This document shows positions 1-4,490 of a DNA stretch of 6,364 nucleotides, piece by piece (the first letter of the stretch is position 1; every line of letters begins with the position of its first letter). The position numbers were made by a program, and so were the translations under genes. Source of the stretch: an uncultured Eggerthella sp. (GTDB taxonomy: Bacteria; Actinomycetota; Coriobacteriia; Coriobacteriales; Eggerthellaceae); the NCBI GenBank assembly GCA_900551155.1, contig URVA01000080.1:1-6364 (forward strand). The letters are read 5' to 3'. The notes under the pieces are model-generated. The model had not been told where the DNA came from. It ran no database searches and was given only the letters and a program-made list of their open reading frames with translations.

Positions 1-534
1 TGGAGGCATAAATAAGCGAATGCTTGAAGAAAACGGTGCAATGTAGCGCTGCGCTAAAAACGAAGCACACTCTGCTCCGATTTTAGTGAAGTATGGCTTA
101 CTAATTACTGAATCTATTTCCTTTAATTTGGCGGGATTAACCTGGTCTGGGAAAGGATCACCAGACAACAATTCCTTTATATCAACAACAAAACCCACCG
201 CTTTGCGGTTACCAAAGGGAACTAAGACCGCACACCCTATTTCCAGAACGAAAGCATCTTCCGAAGCAACGGTTCCATCCGTGGCTGCCTTGTCGAAAGA
301 ATCTAGAGAAGCACTACCCCCTGGCTCGCCGAACAATTCATCCAAAGAAGCCTGAAGAGGCTTGGGTGATTGTAAAGACTGGCGATGCACCGTTTGCATA
401 TTGGTGGATTGATTGGCTTTTGAGGCAGCTTCAAATAAACGTATGCGGTCGTTTTCGTTTTCAACAACCGCATACGTAAAAGTAGAATCAAGTGCTTGAG
501 TAGGAATATCGAGTACCACAGAAACGAGTTTCAT
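1..534 (-). CDS. priA: Primosomal protein N' (PriA), N-terminal part only
   Basis: PriA is the replication-restart protein that binds stalled forks and reloads the replisome. Only the first 178 codons are present and the frame stays open to the window edge, so the helicase domain is outside. The visible part is the 3'-DNA-binding domain: residues 1-22 match the family opening (VVLDIPTQALDSTFTYAV), residues 100-118 match GCAVLVPFGNRKAVGFVVD, and residues 137-178 match the LK-x-V followed by a YIAPFSSSIRLFMPP-type segment (Y164 onward) that typically precedes the winged helix. Between Y21 and G100 lie about 79 residues where E. coli PriA has roughly a dozen, so a polar insertion of about 65 residues interrupts the domain. 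The start is ATG at 534, with AGGTGAT nine bases upstream and AAAGGAG slightly further. It lies 137 bp downstream of metK on the same strand. The identification is by recognised motifs, without a search. Confidence 0.9.
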   Translation of the reverse strand, partial: MKLVSVVLDIPTQALDSTFTYAVVENENDRIRLFEAASKANQSTNMQTVHRQSLQSPKPLQASLDELFGEPGGSASLDSFDKAATDGTVASEDAFVLEIGCAVLVPFGNRKAVGFVVDIKELLSGDPFPDQVNPAKLKEIDSVISKPYFTKIGAECASFLAQRYIAPFSSSIRLFMPP

Positions 535-543
535 GCGTATATA

Positions 544-558
544 ATCACCTACTCCTTT
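544..558 (-). promoter_or_regulatory. Ribosome binding site of priA
   Basis: Reading on the minus strand, AAAGGAG (558-552) is followed by AGGTGAT (550-544), which ends nine bases before the ATG at 534. It looks like a full anti-16S match split by two extra bases. The second half has the better spacing. No other start codon is in frame nearby, so this fixes the priA start. Confidence 0.6.
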
Positions 559-585
559 GGTATCTCTCTTTACTACCACCAAACA

Positions 586-606
586 TATTCAGTAGCGCCC
601 TGAATA
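586..606. repeat. 7-bp inverted repeat in the metK-priA gap
   Basis: TATTCAG (586-592) and CTGAATA (600-606) are perfect inverted arms around a seven-base spacer. The repeat sits in the gap between metK and priA. On the minus strand the right arm is followed by TGTTTGG and not by a run of T, so it does not look like an intrinsic terminator. Its role is unknown, and it could be an operator, an RNA hairpin or chance. Confidence 0.35.
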
Positions 607-661
607 ACACGAACAGATCACGCTCACGTTCTCAACGCTACAAACAGAGCTTATCAGAGTA

Positions 662-689
662 GTTGCCCATTTTATGAAAGACGGGCAAC
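662..689 (-). repeat. Inverted repeat spanning the metK stop codon
   Basis: GTTGCCC (662-668) and GGGCAAC (683-689) form a perfect 7-bp stem with a 14-base loop that contains the metK TAA at 674-672. In the mRNA this puts the end of metK inside a hairpin. The downstream minus-strand sequence (TACTCTGATAAG) lacks a U-tract, so rho-independent termination is unlikely. It may stabilise the 3' end of the message or may be incidental. Confidence 0.4.
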
Positions 690-1937
690 CGCTGCTTGAA
701 GAGCTTCAACTTTATCGCGCTTTTCCCAGGTAAATTCGGGAAGTTCTCTGCCAAAATGACCATACGCTGCGGTCTTGCGATAAATGGGGCGACGCAAATC
801 AAGTGCATCAATAATAGCGCCTGGACGCAAGTCGAATACCTCTTCAACCGCTTGAGCAATAACATCTTCTGAATACGTGCCTGTTCCGAAGGTTTCTACC
901 ATAAGCGAAACGGGACGCGCCATACCAATTGCATAGGCAATCTGTACTTCGCAACGTTTTGCTAGCCCTGCAGCCACAATGTTTTTCGCCACCCACCTGG
1001 CAGCATACGCAGCAGAGCGATCAACCTTAGTGCAGTCCTTGCCAGAAAATGCGCCACCACCGTGACGGCCCATTCCGCCATAGGTATCAACAATAATTTT
1101 TCTACCCGTTAGGCCAGCATCACCCATAGGACCACCAATAACAAAACGTCCCGTAGGGTTTACGAAAATCTCCACATCGTCAGCAACAGTTACGTTTTCT
1201 TCTGCAAACACAGGATCGATCACATTGCGAATTAATTCCCCTCGCAAAAAGTCAGGATCAACCTCTTCGGAGTGCTGAGTAGAAACTACAACCTTTTCTA
1301 CTTGAGTAGGCACTCCATCTACATAGCGAACACTTACCTGTGTTTTGCCATCAGGACGCAAGTAAGGCATAGTTTTATCCTTGCGAACCTGAGCTAAACG
1401 CTCCGATAAACGATGAGCCAAGTAAATAGGCATTGGCATTAATGTTTTTGTATCATCGCAGGCATAACCAAATACCATGCCCTGGTCACCAGCGCCAATT
1501 TGATCGTAAGGATCAAGAGCTTCACCGCGCTGCGACTCAAACGAATCATCAACACCTTGCGCAATATCAGGAGACTGATCGTGAATGGCATTTAGCACAC
1601 CGCATGTTGCACAGTCGAACCCATACTTTGCGCGATCGTAACCAATGTCCTTTAAAACACCACGCACAATTTCAATAGTGTCCACATATGCCTGAGTACG
1701 AATTTCGCCCGTCACGAAAATCATGCCCGTTGTTGCAAGTGTTTCGCATGCACATCGGAACAATTCAGGATTTGCAGGACTTCCGTCAGGAGCAATATAG
1801 CCTTCTTCGGCAAGTTGAATTTCTTTTTTTAACAGAGCATCAAGAATGGCATCGGATATTTGATCGCACACCTTATCAGGATGGCCCTCGGTTACCGATT
1901 CGCTCGTAAAAAGATACGAACGTGATTGTTCTTGCAT
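672..1937 (-). CDS. metK: S-adenosylmethionine synthetase (methionine adenosyltransferase)
   Basis: This cytosolic enzyme makes S-adenosylmethionine from ATP and methionine, releasing phosphate and pyrophosphate. The 421-residue protein carries the family signatures in order: SESVTEGHPDK (12-22), TCGVL and IHDQSPDIAQGVD (111-130), the hallmark GAGDQGMVFGYA (148-159), PTGRFVIGGPMGDAGLTGRK (261-280), the phosphate-binding GGGAFSGKD (293-301) and DRSAAYAAR (306-314). It is somewhat longer than the usual 380-400 residues because of extra segments near residues 38-61 and 131-145. The start chosen is ATG at 1937, preceded by GAAAGGA with a six-base gap and giving the normal MetK N-terminus. The frame stays open for 40 codons upstream to a TTG at 2057, including an ATG at 2045, so a longer form is conceivable. 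It lies downstream of the radical SAM gene, on the same strand, and upstream of priA. No SAM-riboswitch core was recognised in the leader. Confidence 0.97.
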   Translation of the reverse strand: MQEQSRSYLFTSESVTEGHPDKVCDQISDAILDALLKKEIQLAEEGYIAPDGSPANPELFRCACETLATTGMIFVTGEIRTQAYVDTIEIVRGVLKDIGYDRAKYGFDCATCGVLNAIHDQSPDIAQGVDDSFESQRGEALDPYDQIGAGDQGMVFGYACDDTKTLMPMPIYLAHRLSERLAQVRKDKTMPYLRPDGKTQVSVRYVDGVPTQVEKVVVSTQHSEEVDPDFLRGELIRNVIDPVFAEENVTVADDVEIFVNPTGRFVIGGPMGDAGLTGRKIIVDTYGGMGRHGGGAFSGKDCTKVDRSAAYAARWVAKNIVAAGLAKRCEVQIAYAIGMARPVSLMVETFGTGTYSEDVIAQAVEEVFDLRPGAIIDALDLRRPIYRKTAAYGHFGRELPEFTWEKRDKVEALQAAVARLS

Positions 1938-1943
1938 AAATAA

Positions 1944-1950
1944 TCCTTTC
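1944..1950 (-). promoter_or_regulatory. Ribosome binding site that sets the metK start
   Basis: GAAAGGA on the minus strand lies six bases before ATG 1937, and the protein that follows begins in the way MetK normally does (residues SRSYLFTSESVTEGHPDK). This favours 1937 over the in-frame ATG at 2045 and TTG at 2057, whose upstream sequence has only a weak GGATGG. Confidence 0.7.
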
Positions 1951-2156
1951 AAAACAAGCAGTGCTCTTTCTGAAACCTCTTCAGGATGTTGCTCGACTGC
2001 CTCCATAGTATTACTGCACCACTTGAATATAGTTTCATCCGTCATACTACCATCCAACCCTCGCCAAAATAAGTACCCTTAGGGGTGAAAGCGCATAACT
2101 ATAGATATTCTCCGTTACGGAAATTTCACCATATATCAAAACATCAGAAAGAATGT
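1951..2156 (-). other. metK leader / intergenic region
   Basis: This is the stretch between the end of the radical SAM gene and the metK ribosome binding site. It holds a TCCGTTACGGA palindrome (2111-2121) and a metK-frame open stretch of 40 codons (2057-1938). It also holds two competing short pairings in the minus-strand RNA: GGATG (2040-2036) with CATCC (1988-1984), and TGAAAC (2037-2032) with GTTTCA (1976-1971). No clear -35/-10 pair, intrinsic terminator or known SAM-riboswitch consensus was recognised, so how metK is transcribed is unclear from sequence. Confidence 0.4.
2111..2121. repeat. 11-bp palindrome upstream of metK
   Basis: TCCGTTACGGA is a perfect palindrome around one central base, about 35 bp after the radical SAM stop codon and 170 bp before the metK ATG. 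It is short enough to be chance. It could be an operator or a small hairpin, and it has no T-tract, so it is not a terminator. Confidence 0.3.
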
Positions 2157-3596
2157 TTATTCTTCACCGTGAGTTCTCACTCTTCCTAAACGTTCAAATT
2201 TATGCATGTCAGTCTCTGCCATACCCTGGTCATCACTCATATGACGCTTCTCAAACATGGGATCGCTTGGGTTATTCCAGAGACGTTTTGCATAAGGAGC
2301 CCAATCTAGAGCAGCTTGTTTGGTTTTGCCGCACAACTCCTCAGCCGATTCTTGAGCTTCTAAATCGGAAGAATGAGCACAAGAGCGTTCGACCATCTCG
2401 GTCAACTTGCCACTATTTTCCAACAAAGGACACGGCTTCAAAAGGTTGTCGCTGAAGGGCTGTTCGGAATAATATTCCATAAAAATTGGTGAGCGAAGCG
2501 CATCAAGTAACGATACTTCTCGGATATTCGCATTTGAATAATGAACAAATACACAGGGATCTACATCTCCTGCTGAATTGATATGCAAGTAACGACGTCC
2601 CCCTGCTATGCAGCCTCCGACAAATTCACCATCATTTTGAAAATCGAGCGTAAAGAGTGGCTTTTCAGAACGCATTTTGCGAACAAAATGATACAGATAC
2701 TCACGCTGATCGGGATTAGGGATGAGTGACGCAGGTGAATTGACCCCCACAGGCATATAGGTAAATATCCATGCAAACAGCGCACCCTTTTCTATCAGCC
2801 AGTCAAAAAACTCAGTTGAAGCGATGGAATCGGCGTTTTCGGAAGTAAAGCAACAAGACACACCAAAAGGTAGACCATTTTTACGCAACACATTCATTGC
2901 TTTGATGACTTTCTGGTACGTGCCATCGCCTCGTCGAGCGTCAGTTGCTTGCTCAAATCCCTCAACACTAATTGCAGGAACGAAGTTTTTTACTCGAATC
3001 ATTTCTTGGCAAAAATCTTCATCCACTAAAGTACCATTAGTAAACGCCAAGAAGGCACAATCGGGGTGCATTTCGCAAATTTTTATGAGGTCGCGCTTGC
3101 GTACGAGTGGTTCACCGCCCGTATAAATATAGACATGAGTGCCTAATTCTTTTCCCTGTTCAATGATGGAATTTATTTCTTCCAACGAAAGATTTTGATT
3201 GTTACCATATTCTGCTGCCCAGCATCCCTGGCAATGCAAATTACAAGCACTCGTAGGATCGAGAAGAATAGCCCAAGGGATATTACAATCATATTTATCG
3301 CGGTTTTCTTCTTGCTTAGGCCAAGCCATCAAATTGCCATCGATAAGAAACGTTTTTACCAACGTATCGCGTACAAGAGGATTCGTGTCATTAAGAACAC
3401 GCATGATGAGTTGATACCAATTATCTTGGTTGTCGATTGCGTTACGAAAAGCTTTCCGTTGGTTGCCAAAAAGATTGTCGGGTGCAACTTTATCCAACAG
3501 ATCCATTATCTTTACGATATTATGCTCAGGATCTGCAAGGAAATAGTCAAAGGTTTTTTCCAAGGCGGTACGTTTAATTTGTTCGGTCGCTTTCAT
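2157..3596 (-). CDS. Radical SAM protein with SPASM-like cysteine-rich C-terminus, function unknown
   Basis: This 479-residue protein is expected to bind a 4Fe-4S cluster and cleave SAM to a 5'-deoxyadenosyl radical. The cluster motif CxxxCxxC is CNLHCQGC, with C118, C122 and C125. The glycine-rich SAM-binding motif is YTGGEP (158-163), followed by TNGTL (186-190) and AISVEGFE (208-215). A helical leader of about 110 residues precedes the barrel. After it, cysteines C329, C348, C389, C406 and C422, with IAGGRRYLHINSAGDVDPC (330-348), look like an auxiliary-cluster region, though the classical SPASM spacing is not seen. The last ~40 residues are a charged tail with no recognised motif. It resembles a family common in anaerobic Firmicutes and Coriobacteria whose substrate I do not know. 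The ATG at 3596 has a strong purine-rich ribosome binding site. The gene is divergent from a tetR gene, which suggests local control, and is followed by metK. Confidence 0.93.
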   Translation of the reverse strand: MKATEQIKRTALEKTFDYFLADPEHNIVKIMDLLDKVAPDNLFGNQRKAFRNAIDNQDNWYQLIMRVLNDTNPLVRDTLVKTFLIDGNLMAWPKQEENRDKYDCNIPWAILLDPTSACNLHCQGCWAAEYGNNQNLSLEEINSIIEQGKELGTHVYIYTGGEPLVRKRDLIKICEMHPDCAFLAFTNGTLVDEDFCQEMIRVKNFVPAISVEGFEQATDARRGDGTYQKVIKAMNVLRKNGLPFGVSCCFTSENADSIASTEFFDWLIEKGALFAWIFTYMPVGVNSPASLIPNPDQREYLYHFVRKMRSEKPLFTLDFQNDGEFVGGCIAGGRRYLHINSAGDVDPCVFVHYSNANIREVSLLDALRSPIFMEYYSEQPFSDNLLKPCPLLENSGKLTEMVERSCAHSSDLEAQESAEELCGKTKQAALDWAPYAKRLWNNPSDPMFEKRHMSDDQGMAETDMHKFERLGRVRTHGEE

Positions 3597-3598
3597 AG

Positions 3599-3608
3599 CC
3601 TCCCCCTC
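3599..3608 (-). promoter_or_regulatory. Ribosome binding site of the radical SAM gene
   Basis: The minus strand reads GAGGGGGAGG immediately before CT and the ATG at 3596. The GGAGG core is unusually close (two bases), while the GAGGGGG half has a more normal spacing of about five. The long purine run suggests efficient initiation and supports this start. Confidence 0.6.
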
Positions 3609-3636
3609 AAAACGAGTATCGTCGCTGAAAAGTTAT

Positions 3637-3650
3637 TCAACAACTGTTGA
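3637..3650. promoter_or_regulatory. 14-bp palindrome, candidate TetR-family operator
   Basis: TCAACA (3637-3642), AC, TGTTGA (3645-3650) is a perfect 6+2+6 inverted repeat in the gap between the radical SAM gene and the divergent tetR gene. It overlaps the -35 box of the tetR promoter and reaches the -10 box and predicted start of the radical SAM promoter, where a bound dimer would block both. TetR-family dimers bind short palindromes of this kind and often control their divergent neighbour. That this particular repeat is the site is inference. Confidence 0.5.
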
Positions 3651-3675
3651 TTATAGTTACTCACGAACCTATAAT
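3647..3675 (+). promoter_or_regulatory. Sigma70-type promoter for the tetR gene
   Basis: A -35 box TTGATT (3647-3652) is separated by exactly 17 bp from a perfect -10 box TATAAT (3670-3675). Transcription would start near 3682 and give a leader of about 60 bases before the ATG at 3742. The match is good by sequence, with four of six -35 positions and all six -10 positions. Confidence 0.65.
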
Positions 3676-3677
3676 CA
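3648..3677. repeat. 9-bp inverted repeat formed by two face-to-face promoters
   Basis: TGATTATAG (3648-3656) and CTATAATCA (3669-3677) are perfect inverted arms with a 12-bp spacer. Each arm contains a -10 hexamer for one strand and part of the -35 hexamer for the other, so the symmetry may come from the promoters themselves and not from a regulator site. It could still serve as one. Confidence 0.6.
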
Positions 3678-3678
3678 C
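3650..3678 (-). promoter_or_regulatory. Sigma70-type promoter for the radical SAM gene
   Basis: On the minus strand a perfect -10 box TATAAT lies at 3655-3650. The hexamer 17 bp upstream, GTGATT (3678-3673), keeps the TGA core of a -35 box. Transcription would begin near 3643, leaving about 47 bases before the ATG at 3596. The weak -35 suggests lower strength than the opposing tetR promoter, or need for help. Confidence 0.55.
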
Positions 3679-3741
3679 AGGTCAAAGGCTATTCATTTGT
3701 GGATTATGATACGTCTGAAAGGATAATGGGGTAAAAGTAAC

Positions 3742-4359
3742 ATGGATGTAAACGATTCGACAAAACACATTGACAGGCGCATCCTTCGTACCCGCAGGGC
3801 AATTCACATTGCCTTCATAGAACTGCTTACCGAATGTGAATATGAAAAGATAACTATTACTGCACTTGCCAAGCGCGCTGATATTGATAGAAAAACGTTC
3901 TATACACACTATTCATCTATCGACATGTTGTTCGAAGATGTAATTCGTCAGCAAACGGCACAAGGACTTGAAGGGGTTTCGCTCTACGATCTTTTGCATG
4001 ATCCTTCGCATTTCGCAAAGAAATACCTCTACGCGCTTGAATCTTCCCTGCCGTTATCAAAAAATCAACGCGCAAACCTTCTCAGGCACATTCCGATGCA
4101 TAAATTCATGCAATACGGAACCGCTATTGCTCGTGAACGAATTTATACCACCAATGCCGATCTTTCGATTGAAGCGAAGCGCTACATCAATTTAATCCTG
4201 GAGTTTTATCTCGGTGGAATTTTCCATGCCTACGCTTACTGGCTTTCAGGAAACACTGAGCTCACTCTTGATGAAGTAATAGAACTCGTAAGCATCAATA
4301 TCGCCGAAGGCCTCACGGGATTAATGGAACAAAACGTTTTGCCGCTTGATCGAAAATAA
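3742..4359 (+). CDS. TetR/AcrR-family transcriptional regulator
   Basis: This is a 205-residue DNA-binding regulator of the usual family length. Residues 13-66 form the TetR N-terminal domain: a first helix with RRAIHIAFIELL (18-29), then the helix-turn-helix with ITITALAKRADIDRKTFYTHY (37-57), containing the characteristic A-x-RA-x-I-x-RKTFY-x-HY pattern, and SSIDMLFEDVI after it. Residues 70-205 are the variable ligand-binding and dimerisation part, mostly helical, with no readable ligand. The style is close to the DhaS-like branch, but this is a weak impression. The start at ATG 3742 has only a modest GGGG about ten bases upstream. The gene is divergent from the radical SAM gene, with a palindrome over both promoters, so autoregulation and control of that gene are likely. 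It is followed in the same direction by the ATP-grasp gene after 131 bp, which it may also control. Confidence 0.93.
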   Translation: MDVNDSTKHIDRRILRTRRAIHIAFIELLTECEYEKITITALAKRADIDRKTFYTHYSSIDMLFEDVIRQQTAQGLEGVSLYDLLHDPSHFAKKYLYALESSLPLSKNQRANLLRHIPMHKFMQYGTAIARERIYTTNADLSIEAKRYINLILEFYLGGIFHAYAYWLSGNTELTLDEVIELVSINIAEGLTGLMEQNVLPLDRK

Positions 4360-4413
4360 GCCCTTTAAAACAGTTTTTCCGTCACCCATCGAATACGCTC
4401 TTGTCAATCCTCA

Positions 4414-4447
4414 AACACGCTCCACAAAACTCCTTGTGGGGCGTGTT
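4414..4447. repeat. Long inverted repeat (14-bp stem) between tetR and the ATP-grasp gene
   Basis: The arms AACACGCTCCACAA (4414-4427) and TTGTGGGGCGTGTT (4434-4447) pair over 14 positions with one G-T wobble (4421 with 4440) and a six-base loop. As RNA this is a very stable hairpin, ending 43 bases before the ATP-grasp ATG. No T-tract follows on either strand, so it is not a standard terminator. It may be an operator, a leader structure or a weak tetR terminator. Confidence 0.7.
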
Positions 4448-4451
4448 ACAC

Positions 4452-4461
4452 TTTGCGCAAA
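4452..4461. repeat. 10-bp palindrome upstream of the ATP-grasp gene
   Basis: TTTGCGCAAA is a perfect palindrome four bases after the long inverted repeat and about 30 bases before the ATP-grasp start. It may be part of the same control region. At this length chance is possible. Confidence 0.35.
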
Positions 4462-4477
4462 AGATTCTCACATATAC

Positions 4478-4485
4478 GGGAAGGA
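4478..4485 (+). promoter_or_regulatory. Ribosome binding site that sets the ATP-grasp start
   Basis: GGGAAGGA ends five bases before the ATG at 4491. It favours this start over the in-frame TTG at 4401, whose 30 extra codons would be encoded largely by the inverted repeat. Confidence 0.7.
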
Positions 4486-4490
4486 TATTA

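Noticed and set aside
86..355. Plus-strand open frame of 89 codons at the left edge
   Set aside because: It lies opposite the clear PriA reading frame, has no ribosome binding site, and its protein looks like the shadow of a coding strand.
2076..2096. ACCCCTAAGGGT hairpin followed by ACTTATTTT (minus strand) as a terminator before metK
   Set aside because: The stem has only about four pairs and the T-run is interrupted, so stability is insufficient.
1938..2156. SAM-I riboswitch upstream of metK
   Set aside because: The gap was read for the conserved S-box core and none was found. Other SAM riboswitch classes could not be excluded by eye.
2139..2158. Hairpin AAACAT/ATGTTT over the radical SAM stop codon as a terminator
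   Set aside because: The stem is six A-T-rich pairs with an eight-base loop and is followed by TGATAT, not a T-tract, so it is too weak to call.
3195..3650. Plus-strand open frame of 151 codons opposite the start of the radical SAM gene
   Set aside because: It is antisense to a well-supported gene, runs through its promoter region and resembles no protein.
4401..4430. Promoter beginning with TTGTCA (4401-4406) for the ATP-grasp gene
   Set aside because: The -35-like hexamer is good, but at 16-18 bp there is no acceptable -10 box (ACAAAA at best).
4401..4490. Longer ATP-grasp protein starting at TTG 4401
   Set aside because: The extra 30 codons fall on the inverted repeat, no ribosome binding site precedes the TTG, and a good one precedes ATG 4491.
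3597..4490. Small precursor-peptide gene for the radical SAM enzyme
   Set aside because: The gaps on both sides of tetR contain no short open frame with a ribosome binding site, leader-like sequence or Cys-rich or repetitive core.
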